This document shows, in pieces, positions 1 through 5,307 of a stretch of DNA of 5,434 bases (positions within the stretch are counted from its first letter, which is position 1; each line of letters begins with the position of its first letter). Under the pieces are notes generated by a model. The model was not told the DNA's origin. It saw only the letters and a program-made list of their open reading frames with translations, and did no database searches. The position numbers were made by a program, and so were the translations under genes. This DNA comes from Firmicutes bacterium ZCTH02-B6. Lineage in GTDB: Bacteria > Bacillota > Limnochordia > Limnochordales > ZCTH02-B6. The DNA lies in NCBI GenBank assembly GCA_002159155.1, contig LZRQ01000212.1, positions 1 through 5,434 on the forward strand, given 5' to 3'.

Positions 1-1306
1 CGTGGATGTCGTAATCGTCCGGCCGGACGCCCAAGTGCTTGCGCAGCACGGTGAGCACGTTGTCCAGAGAGCTGCGGGCCATGCTGCGGCGGCGCATGGT
101 CACACCGGGCCCGCCCATCTCCTCTTCTTCCATGATCCCCGTAACGATCAGCCGGCCGCGGCCCGGCTCAACGGGGATCGCACACGCCTCCACCTCAATC
201 AGCAGTCCCTGGTTGGGGCCGGCGACCGCCAGGCCGTTGACGCAGCCCACCTGAGGTGCGTCGGGGACGCGCCGTTCCGGGCGGGGGGCGTATTGGCCGC
301 TGTTGATGACCCACTCGATGTCCTGCCGGGTGATGCGCTGGCGCCCTTCGGTCTGTACGACCCCCGCGGCGATCTGGACCATGTTGACCGCTTCCCGCCC
401 GTTTTGGGCGTAGCATTGGAGAACGTCCAGAGCGTCCTCGTCCATGGGGAAGTTGATTTTGGCGGCAGCGTTGGCGGCGATGATCCGAATTTCACCGGGC
501 GTGAGAGCGCGGAAGAAGATCTCGAGGCAGCGGGAGCGAATGGCTGGGGGGATCTCGTGGGGCATTCGGGTCGTCGCGCCAACGAGCCGGAAGTCCGCTG
601 GAAGGCCCTTTTGAAAGATCTCATGGATGTGGGGCGGGATGTTGGTATCCTCGGAGCTGTAGTAGGCGCTTTCCAGAAACACCCGCCGGTCTTCGAGCAC
701 CTTGAGCAGCTTGTTCATTTGGATGGGGTGCAGCTCGCCGATCTCGTCGATGAAGAGGATCCCGCCGTGAGCCTTGGTCACCGCGCCGGGCTTGGGCTGC
801 GGGATTCCCGCCTGGCCTAACGGACCTGCCCCCTGGTAAATGGGGTCATGCACCGATCCTAGCAGCGGGTCCGCGATGCCGCGATCGTCAAAGCGGGCAG
901 TGGTCGCATCCACCTCCACGAACTGCGCATCGCTCTTAAACGGCGACAACGGGTTGCGCTTGGCCTCCTCCAGCACGGCCCGCGCGGCAGCTGTCTTGCC
1001 CACGCCCGGCGGCCCATAAATGATCACGTGCTGGGGGTTGGGCCCGCACAAGGCTGCCCGGAGCGCCTTTAGCCCCTCCTCCTGGCCGATGATATCGTCC
1101 AGCGAAGCCGGGCGCGTCTTTTCGGCCAGCGGTTCCGTCAGGGAGATCTGCTTGAGGCGGTTGAGCTTTTCCAGTTCTTTGCGGGCCTCGCGGTCGATGG
1201 CCGCTCGGCTGATATGCTGGGCCCGGAGCAGGTTGAGGAAGTATAGGCCGATGACGACGGCAAAGAAGAAATTGACAAGACCAAAGACGCCCATGATGTC
1301 CATCAT
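1..1306 (-). CDS. lonB: ATP-dependent protease LonB, membrane-anchored, 5' part only
   Basis: Translating the minus strand from ATG at 1306 gives an uninterrupted 435-codon frame that leaves the window at position 1. The protein resembles Bacillus LonB along its length. In order: a hydrophobic N-terminal membrane segment (about residues 6-27, rich in F, V, I, L), a basic linker, and an AAA+ module with Walker A GPPGVGKT (98-105), Walker B ILFIDEIGEL (183-192, D187/E188), an arginine-finger region IRSRC (256-260) and sensor-2 NGREAVNM (302-309). The start of the Lon-type protease domain follows from about 350. The Ser-Lys catalytic dyad would lie beyond the left edge, so activity cannot be judged here. 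GGGAGG at 1314-1319 sits 7 nt before the first ATG; a second ATG follows directly (1303) at 10 nt, so 1306 is preferred. LonB is a membrane-associated protease, expressed in the forespore in Bacillus. A terminator separates it from clpX, so it probably has its own promoter. Confidence 0.95.
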   Translation of the reverse strand, partial: MMDIMGVFGLVNFFFAVVIGLYFLNLLRAQHISRAAIDREARKELEKLNRLKQISLTEPLAEKTRPASLDDIIGQEEGLKALRAALCGPNPQHVIIYGPPGVGKTAAARAVLEEAKRNPLSPFKSDAQFVEVDATTARFDDRGIADPLLGSVHDPIYQGAGPLGQAGIPQPKPGAVTKAHGGILFIDEIGELHPIQMNKLLKVLEDRRVFLESAYYSSEDTNIPPHIHEIFQKGLPADFRLVGATTRMPHEIPPAIRSRCLEIFFRALTPGEIRIIAANAAAKINFPMDEDALDVLQCYAQNGREAVNMVQIAAGVVQTEGRQRITRQDIEWVINSGQYAPRPERRVPDAPQVGCVNGLAVAGPNQGLLIEVEACAIPVEPGRGRLIVTGIMEEEEMGGPGVTMRRRSMARSSLDNVLTVLRKHLGVRPDDYDIH

Positions 1307-1341
1307 CGTCGCGCCTCCCTCCCCCAGCAAAGGACGCGATC

Positions 1342-1372
1342 AGTATACCCGGCGGGAGGGAGCGCCAATCAA
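1342..1372 (-). promoter_or_regulatory. candidate lonB promoter
   Basis: TATACT (1342-1347) is a good -10 element, identical to that of the tRNA-Leu promoter. The -35 is less certain: TTGATT (1367-1372) gives a 19-bp spacer and TTGGCG (1363-1368) a 15-bp spacer, neither optimal. Transcription would start near 1335, leaving about 29 nt of leader including the ribosome binding site. The TTGATT option overlaps the U-tract of the clpX terminator. A forespore-type promoter, as for Bacillus lonB, cannot be excluded. Confidence 0.45.
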
Positions 1373-1405
1373 AAAGGAGCCGGAAACGCTGGGTTCCCGG
1401 CTCCT
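1371..1405 (-). terminator. rho-independent terminator after clpX
   Basis: On the minus strand AGGAGCCGG (1397-1405) pairs with CCGGCTCCT (1375-1383), a perfect 9-bp GC-rich stem with a 13-nt loop, followed at once by a T run (1371-1375) and then GATT. It begins about 30 nt after the clpX stop codon and should end the tig-clpP-clpX transcript. The plus-strand side has no T run, so it acts in one direction only. Confidence 0.88.
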
Positions 1406-1434
1406 CTCACCCGTCACGCAACGGCGCGATCCGG

Positions 1435-2697
1435 TCAGGCAGACTCTTCTTTCTTCTTGGCCTTGCGCTCAACCCGCACCAGGGTGGGCGCCTTGCCTTC
1501 GGTCACGCAAGCCTCGTCGACGACGCACTTGATCACGTCGTCCCGGGAAGGAATGTCGTACATGACATCCAGGAGGATACCCTCGACAATCGATCGCAGG
1601 CCGCGGGCACCTGTGCCGCGCTCCAACGCCTTGCGGGCAATGGCCCTGAGAGCTCCCTCGGTGAACTCCAGCTCCACCCCGTCCATCTCAAAGAACTTCT
1701 GGAACTGCTTCACCAAGGCGTTGCGGGGTTCGATGAGGATGCGCACCAGCGCGTCCTCATCGAGGGCGTCCAGCGCCGCCACGATGGGCAGGCGCCCGAT
1801 GAACTCCGGGATCATGCCGAACTTGAGCAGATCCTCCGGCATGACTTGCCGCAAGAGCTCACCAATGGGCTTTTCTTCGCGGGTCTTGATCTCCGCGCCA
1901 AACCCGATGCCCTTTTGGCCGATGCGCCGCTCGATGATCTTTTCCAGGCCGTCAAAGGCACCGCCGCAGATAAAGAGGATGTTGGTCGTATCGATCTGGA
2001 TGAACTCCTGGTGCGGATGCTTGCGGCCGCCTTGCGGCGGGACGCTGGCCACGGTGCCCTCTAGGATCTTGAGCAACGCCTGCTGGACGCCTTCGCCCGA
2101 AACATCCCGGGTAATGGACGGGTTTTCGGACTTGCGGGCGATCTTGTCCACCTCGTCGATGTAAATGATGCCCCGCTCGGCCTTCTCCACGTCGTAGTCG
2201 GCCGCCTGGATCAGCTTGAGCAGGATGTTCTCCACGTCCTCGCCCACGTAGCCCGCTTCGGTCAACGACGTGGCATCGGCGATGGCAAATGGCACGTTGA
2301 GGATGCGGGCGAGCGTTTGTGCCAGCAACGTCTTGCCCGAGCCCGTCGGGCCGAGCAGCAAGATATTGCTCTTTTGCAGCTCCACGTCGTCGGCGCGCAC
2401 GCCTGAGTTGATGCGCTTGTAGTGGTTGTAGACGGCCACGGACAATGCCTTTTTGGCCGCCTCCTGGCCCACCACGTACTGGTCCAGGATCTCCTTGATC
2501 TCCTTGGGCCGGGGAACATTGCCCAGCTCCACGTCGACGTCCTCGTGCAGCTCTTCCTCGATGATCTCGTTGCACAGCTCAATGCATTCGTCGCAGATGT
2601 AGACCCCGGGGCCGGCGATCAGCTTCTTGACCTGTTCCTGGGCCTTGCCGCAGAAGGAGCACTTCAGCTGGCCCTTCTCGTCGCCGAATTTGAACAT
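1435..2697 (-). CDS. clpX: ClpX, AAA+ unfoldase subunit of the ClpXP protease
   Basis: A complete 420-residue protein of the usual ClpX length. The N-terminal C4 zinc-binding domain has C13, C16, C35 and C38. The AAA+ module shows Walker A GPTGSGKT (116-123), pore-1 loop GYVG (149-152), Walker B GIIYIDEVDK (176-185, D181/E182), the RKH pore loop (225-227), sensor-1 region around N239, the ClpP-docking IGF tripeptide (264-266), a likely arginine finger in PEFIGRLP (R302) and sensor-2 GARGLR (363-368). All expected functional motifs are present, so it should be an active cytoplasmic unfoldase that recognises tagged substrates and threads them into ClpP. The C-terminus is a short Lys/Glu-rich tail. 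The start is fixed by the zinc domain and by GAGGTGAT just upstream. The gene follows clpP after 4 nt and is followed by a terminator, so it is the last gene of the tig-clpP-clpX unit. Confidence 0.98.
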   Translation of the reverse strand: MFKFGDEKGQLKCSFCGKAQEQVKKLIAGPGVYICDECIELCNEIIEEELHEDVDVELGNVPRPKEIKEILDQYVVGQEAAKKALSVAVYNHYKRINSGVRADDVELQKSNILLLGPTGSGKTLLAQTLARILNVPFAIADATSLTEAGYVGEDVENILLKLIQAADYDVEKAERGIIYIDEVDKIARKSENPSITRDVSGEGVQQALLKILEGTVASVPPQGGRKHPHQEFIQIDTTNILFICGGAFDGLEKIIERRIGQKGIGFGAEIKTREEKPIGELLRQVMPEDLLKFGMIPEFIGRLPIVAALDALDEDALVRILIEPRNALVKQFQKFFEMDGVELEFTEGALRAIARKALERGTGARGLRSIVEGILLDVMYDIPSRDDVIKCVVDEACVTEGKAPTLVRVERKAKKKEESA

Positions 2698-2700
2698 TGT

Positions 2701-2708
2701 ATCACCTC
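2701..2708 (-). promoter_or_regulatory. clpX ribosome binding site containing the clpP stop codon
   Basis: GAGGTGAT is an eight-base match to the canonical AGGAGGTGAT Shine-Dalgarno sequence; its GAGG core lies 7 nt before the clpX ATG. The TGA inside it (2702-2704) is the clpP stop codon. Ribosomes finishing clpP therefore sit on the clpX initiation region, which suggests translational coupling of the two ClpXP subunits. Confidence 0.85.
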
Positions 2709-3310
2709 GTGGTTGTGGACGGCTTCGGTCGCTCCCGCAACACGCCGTCGAGAATGCCGTACTCCAGGGCCTCCTCTGCGGACATGTAGAAGTTGCGGTC
2801 GGTATCCCGCTCGATCCGCTCCAGCGGCTGGCCGGTATGCCTGGCCAGGATGTCGTTGAGGGTGTGCTTGATGCGTAGAATTTCGCGTGCTTCGATCTCG
2901 ATTTCGGTGGCCTGTCCCCTGGCCCCGCCCAGCGGCTGGTGAATCATCACGCGGGAGTAGGGCAAGGCGAACCGCTTGCCCTTAGCGCCGGCCGCCAGCA
3001 GCACGGCAGCCATGCTGGCGGCCATGCCTACGCAGATAGTGGAGACGTCCGGCCGGATGTACTGCATGGTATCATAGATGGCCAATCCTGCGTAGACGAT
3101 CCCGCCGGGGCTGTTGATGTACAGATGGATGTCCTTCTCCGGGTCCTCCGATTCGAGGAACAGGAGCTGAGCGATGACGAGATTGGCGACGTGGTCATCG
3201 ATCGGCCCGCCGAGAAAGACGATCCGGTCCTTGAGCAGGCGGGAGTAAATGTCGTACGCCCGCTCACCCCGGTTAGTCTGCTCCACCACGATCGGCACCA
3301 GCACGCTCAT
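2702..3310 (-). CDS. clpP: ClpP, serine peptidase subunit of ClpXP, with Asn at the triad Asp position
   Basis: A 202-residue protein, close to the usual ClpP length, beginning MSVLVPIVVEQTNRGERAYD as expected for the family. The frame is open upstream to an ATG at 3385, but the start at 3310 matches the family N-terminus and has GGAGG at 3317-3321, 6 nt away. Catalytic Ser is S99 in GMAASMA and His is H124 in MIHQP. The glycine motif SPGG (67-70) and the PLGG loop (126-129) are present. The triad Asp (D172 in Bacillus) aligns without gaps to N173 in DTDRNFYMSA; the codon is AAC. The preceding D171-R172 pair is kept. Other departures from consensus are IVY for the usual SVT after SPGG (71-73), A101 and V103 after the Ser, and Y118 in ALPYS for the usual Asn. 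Active ClpP is a double heptameric ring. The family call is certain; full catalytic competence is open, and it may work as a normal variant or with another ClpP elsewhere in the genome. Confidence 0.96.
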   Translation of the reverse strand: MSVLVPIVVEQTNRGERAYDIYSRLLKDRIVFLGGPIDDHVANLVIAQLLFLESEDPEKDIHLYINSPGGIVYAGLAIYDTMQYIRPDVSTICVGMAASMAAVLLAAGAKGKRFALPYSRVMIHQPLGGARGQATEIEIEAREILRIKHTLNDILARHTGQPLERIERDTDRNFYMSAEEALEYGILDGVLRERPKPSTTTR

Positions 3311-3336
3311 GGACGTCCTCCACCTTCCCTGGCCCC

Positions 3337-3366
3337 AATATATGCTGCGGGGCACGGCACGCTGAA
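3337..3366 (-). promoter_or_regulatory. weak candidate promoter before clpP
   Basis: TATATT (3337-3342) is a fair -10 element in otherwise GC-rich sequence. The best -35 at 18 bp, TTCAGC (3361-3366), is poor. A start near 3330 would leave about 20 nt of leader carrying the clpP ribosome binding site. With no terminator between tig and clpP, this would be an extra internal promoter. No CtsR or CIRCE operator was seen by eye. Confidence 0.25.
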
Positions 3367-3401
3367 CGGCGGTTGCCCCATGCATTCTTCCCCGGCCGTT
3401 C
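3364..3401. repeat. short inverted repeat in the tig-clpP spacer
   Basis: GAACGGC (3364-3370) and GCCGTTC (3395-3401) are perfect 7-bp inverted copies separated by 24 bp. On the minus strand no T run follows, so this is not a terminator. It could be an mRNA processing hairpin or chance in GC-rich DNA. The rest of the 130-bp spacer shows nothing else clear. Confidence 0.25.
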
Positions 3402-3440
3402 GCCGCGCCCCTTGGAAAATTCTCGTGCGCTCGCTTGGGC

Positions 3441-4868
3441 TTACTCCGACCGCGCAGAAGATTCCTGCTCAGCCGCGGCGCCGGTTTCCGCCTGGGCGGC
3501 CTCCGACTCCGTAGCCTCTGACACCTGTCCTCCGGTCTCCGGCCCCTCCGAGGGCGCCTCGCCGGGATCCACCTGAACGACGGTCACGTTGGCCTGCTCA
3601 ACAAGGAAGTCCATCGCTTTGGCCCGCCGCAGGCTATCCCGCACGCCAGCGCGGTTGTCCTCGTCAGCCATGAGCCGCTCTCGCTCCTTGGCATCCTGCA
3701 CCGAGGCGAACAACTCCTGCAACCGTCGGTTGATCTCCTCCTCGGTGGGCTCCAACTGCTCGGCCTTGGCAATGGCCTCCAACACCAGTTCCGACTTGAC
3801 CCGTTGCGCAGCACTCGGCCGCAAGCGCTCAAGCAGCTCTTCCTCCGTCTGCTCGCTGGCCTGGAGGTAACGCTCCAGCGTCAAGCCCCGCGCCCAGAGA
3901 CTGTACTCAAACTCGTCTTTCATGCGGACGAGCTCCCGCTCCACCATCACCGGAGGCAGCTCAACCTGTGCGTTGTTGACCGCCTGCTCCAGCAGCTTGT
4001 CCCGCATCTCCGCCTCGGCGGCCTGTTCCGCGGCTTCCTCCAATCGCTTGCGCCGGTCGTCCCTCAGTTGGGCGATGGTCTCGAACTCCCCCAGATCTTT
4101 GGCAAACTCATCGTCCGCCTCGGGGACCCGGCGCTGCTTGATCTCGAGCAGGCGTACCCGGAACTTGGCCGTCTTACCAGCCAAGTCTTCCCTGGCTCCC
4201 TCAGGGAACGTAACGTCGAACTCCCGCTCTTCGCCGGGCGCCATCCCGACCAGCTGCTCACTAAAGGCGGGCAGGATGCCTTCATCACCAACGCGGAGAA
4301 TCTCGCCCTTGCCGGCCCCGCCCCGGAAAGGCTGGCCGTCGATGTGCCCCTCAAAATCGACGACGGCGTAGTCGCCGGGTTCAACTTTTTCCTTGTCGAC
4401 GGCCACCAATTCCGCAAACTGCTCCCGCAAGGCATCGATGACCTCATCCACGTCCTTCTCGGTCACCTTGCGAACTCGCTTCTCCACAGCAAGGCCGCGG
4501 TACTGCCCGAGCTGCACGTCGGGTTTCACATCGACCTCGGCCTTGAACTTGAGCGGTTTGCCGGCACCAAAGTCGATGATGTCTATCTTGGCCTGAGCCA
4601 CCGGCTCGATATTGGCCGCCCGCACCGCCTCCCGGTACGCCTGGGGCACCAGTTCGTCCACGGCTTCCACGTATAGCGCATCCTTACCCAGATGCATCTC
4701 CACGATCGGGCGAGGAGCTTTCCCAGGCCGGAACCCGGGAATGCGCACTTGCCGCACAATCCGGCGATAAACGGCATCGACGGTGCGTTCCACCCGCTCG
4801 GGCTCCACTTCGACTTCCAGTACAACCCGGGCCGGGTGACCCGACAACCGCTCCACACGGGTGTTCAT
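3441..4868 (-). CDS. tig: trigger factor, ribosome-associated chaperone and prolyl isomerase, with acidic C-terminal tail
   Basis: A complete 475-residue protein ending in TAA. The N-terminal ribosome-binding domain (about 1-115) carries the signature GFRPGKAP (45-52), which docks at the ribosomal exit tunnel. A FKBP-type prolyl isomerase domain spans about 163-243 (from PGDYAVVDFEG to FRVRLLEIK). The helical SurA-like chaperone domain runs from about 250 to 433, including NNAQVELPPVMVERE (298-312). Residues 434-475 form an extra low-complexity tail rich in Glu, Ala, Ser, Gly and Thr with almost no hydrophobic residues, making the protein longer than the roughly 425-residue Bacillus form. The frame is open to an upstream ATG at 4889, but the start at 4868 has AGGGAGG (4876-4882) at 7 nt and matches the family N-terminus. 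It is the first protein gene of the unit, under a strong promoter at 4947-4975. No terminator follows, so read-through into clpP and clpX is likely. Confidence 0.97.
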   Translation of the reverse strand: MNTRVERLSGHPARVVLEVEVEPERVERTVDAVYRRIVRQVRIPGFRPGKAPRPIVEMHLGKDALYVEAVDELVPQAYREAVRAANIEPVAQAKIDIIDFGAGKPLKFKAEVDVKPDVQLGQYRGLAVEKRVRKVTEKDVDEVIDALREQFAELVAVDKEKVEPGDYAVVDFEGHIDGQPFRGGAGKGEILRVGDEGILPAFSEQLVGMAPGEEREFDVTFPEGAREDLAGKTAKFRVRLLEIKQRRVPEADDEFAKDLGEFETIAQLRDDRRKRLEEAAEQAAEAEMRDKLLEQAVNNAQVELPPVMVERELVRMKDEFEYSLWARGLTLERYLQASEQTEEELLERLRPSAAQRVKSELVLEAIAKAEQLEPTEEEINRRLQELFASVQDAKERERLMADEDNRAGVRDSLRRAKAMDFLVEQANVTVVQVDPGEAPSEGPETGGQVSEATESEAAQAETGAAAEQESSARSE

Positions 4869-4894
4869 GAGACGTCCTCCCTGGCACAAGCGTC

Positions 4895-4924
4895 ACGGCG
4901 CAGGCCGTATCCGAAACGACGGAT
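4895..4924 (-). other. two abutting small hairpins in the tig mRNA leader
   Basis: On the minus strand ATCCG (4920-4924) pairs with CGGAT (4909-4913) across a 6-nt loop, and directly next to it ACGGC (4904-4908) pairs with GCCGT (4895-4899) across a CTGC loop. Both lie in the predicted leader of about 70 nt, upstream of the ribosome binding site, which they leave free. They may protect the 5' end or be incidental; no known riboswitch class is recognised. Confidence 0.3.
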
Positions 4925-4967
4925 CCCGGCGGATCCCACTCCTGAAATTATCCCCCAGGCGGATCCC
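4921..4967. repeat. three phased GGATCCC elements around the tig promoter
   Basis: GGATCCC occurs at 4921-4927, 4931-4937 and 4961-4967. Two copies share a longer match on the minus strand, AGCGGGATCCGCC (4958-4970) and AGTGGGATCCGCC (4928-4940), 12 of 13 bases. Spacings are 10 and 30 bp, whole helical turns, so all would face the same side of the DNA. One copy lies between the -35 and -10 elements and two overlap or follow the transcription start. This arrangement suits a repressor operator, but no regulator is identified. Confidence 0.45.
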
Positions 4968-4975
4968 GCTGTCAA
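4947..4975 (-). promoter_or_regulatory. sigma-A-type promoter of tig
   Basis: TTGACA (4970-4975, full consensus) and GATAAT (4947-4952, five of six) are separated by exactly 17 bp. Transcription should start near 4940, about 72 nt before the tig start codon. The -35 begins one or two bases after the T-rich end of the tRNA-Leu terminator, so tig is insulated from the tRNA genes and driven on its own. It is one of the two best promoters in the window. Confidence 0.85.
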
Positions 4976-4976
4976 C

Positions 4977-5016
4977 AAAGGAAAAGGCGGGGTTCGTGCT
5001 CCCACGAACGCCGCCT
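4977..5016 (-). terminator. rho-independent terminator after tRNA-Leu
   Basis: On the minus strand AGGCGGCGTTCGTG (5003-5016) pairs with CACGAACCCCGCCT (4985-4998): 13 of 14 pairs with one C-C mismatch, closed by a GGAG tetraloop. It is followed by TTTTCCTTT. It starts 4 nt after the tRNA CCA end and stops just before the tig -35 element. Confidence 0.9.
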
Positions 5017-5020
5017 GCTC

Positions 5021-5105
5021 TGGTGCGAGAGGGGGGACTCGAACCCCCACGCCGCAGGGCACCAGATCCTAAGTCTGGCGCGTCTGCCAATTCCGCCACT
5101 CTCGC
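5021..5105 (-). tRNA. tRNA-Leu, anticodon UAG
   Basis: The minus strand folds into a full class II cloverleaf of 85 nt including an encoded CCA: acceptor GCGAGAG/CTCTCGC with discriminator A, D-arm GCG/CGC with loop GAATTGGCAGA, anticodon stem CCAGA/TCTGG with loop CTTAGGA, a long 13-nt variable arm with a GCC/GGC stem, and T-arm GGGGG-TTCGAGT-CCCCC. The anticodon TAG is at 5069-5071. The long variable arm and discriminator A fit leucine. It reads CUA and, by wobble, other CUN codons. The gene has its own promoter and terminator. Confidence 0.97.
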
Positions 5106-5115
5106 CCGTGCTTCC

Positions 5116-5145
5116 AGTATAGCCTGCCAGACTTGGGGCGATCAA
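5116..5145 (-). promoter_or_regulatory. promoter of tRNA-Leu
   Basis: TTGATC (5140-5145) and TATACT (5116-5121) are separated by 18 bp. The predicted start near 5109-5110 lies only 4 or 5 nt before the mature tRNA 5' end at 5105, so RNase P would remove a very short leader. Confidence 0.7.
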
Positions 5146-5159
5146 CCGGTCCCACAGGC

Positions 5160-5190
5160 AAAACGACAGCCCCGCACTGGTCGCGGGGCC
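5160..5190 (-). terminator. probable terminator after tRNA-Lys
   Basis: On the minus strand GCCCCGC (5183-5189) pairs with GCGGGGC (5169-5175) across a 7-nt loop. The T run TTTT (5160-5163) comes 5 nt after the stem, so the U-tract is delayed and the terminator may be leaky, allowing some read-through into tRNA-Leu. Confidence 0.6.
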
Positions 5191-5196
5191 GCAGAT

Positions 5197-5271
5197 TGGT
5201 GTGCCCGGTGGGATTCGAACCCACAACCCAGGGATTAAAAGTCCCTTGCGCTACCGTTGCGCCACGGGCAC
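5197..5271 (-). tRNA. tRNA-Lys, anticodon UUU
   Basis: The minus strand forms a 75-nt class I cloverleaf with encoded CCA: acceptor GTGCCCG/CGGGCAC with discriminator A, D-arm GCGC/GCGC with loop AACGGTA, anticodon stem AGGGA/TCCCT with loop CTTTTAA, variable loop GGGTT and T-arm GTGGG-TTCGAAT-CCCAC. The anticodon TTT is at 5237-5239, reading AAA and AAG. All stems pair perfectly, so it looks functional. The short D-loop and GCGC stem differ from the common GCTCAGTTGGTAGAGC type of bacterial tRNA-Lys and recall tRNA-Trp, but the UUU anticodon and discriminator A support lysine. Confidence 0.95.
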
Positions 5272-5278
5272 GTCTCTT

Positions 5279-5307
5279 ATTTTAACAGGGAGGCCCCCAT
5301 CCGTCAA
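5279..5307 (-). promoter_or_regulatory. promoter of tRNA-Lys
   Basis: TTGACG (5302-5307, five of six) and TAAAAT (5279-5284, five of six) with an exact 17-bp spacer. Transcription should start near 5272, next to the mature tRNA 5' end at 5271, implying almost no 5' leader. Confidence 0.8.

Noticed and set aside
2..820. Long plus-strand open frame (272 codons)
   Set aside because: It lies antisense to the LonB AAA+ region, whose motifs are clear; the product is low in family character and typical of GC-rich antisense frames.
1457..2164. Plus-strand open frame of 235 codons opposite clpX
   Set aside because: Ser/Arg-rich shadow of the conserved ClpX AAA+ core.
3311..3385. Upstream extension of clpP to an ATG at 3385
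   Set aside because: It adds 25 residues with no family match, lacks a good ribosome binding site and covers the candidate promoter; the start at 3310 has GGAGG at 6 nt.
3311..3440. CtsR or CIRCE operator before clpP
   Set aside because: Neither the AGGTCAAA-type direct repeat nor the TTAGCACTC/GAGTGCTAA inverted repeat was found by eye here or before tig or lonB.
3804..4676. Plus-strand open frame of 290 codons opposite tig
   Set aside because: The tig frame shows full domain structure; the antisense frame mirrors codon bias and has no recognisable motif.
4869..4889. Upstream extension of tig to an ATG at 4889
   Set aside because: It would translate through the AGGGAGG that serves the ATG at 4868, and family proteins begin at the later Met.
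4928..4970. T-box riboswitch, suggested by GTGGGATCCGCC near a terminator
   Set aside because: The match to the T-box GGTACCGCG consensus is poor, one copy lies inside the promoter and is not transcribed, and there is no specifier stem or downstream terminator.
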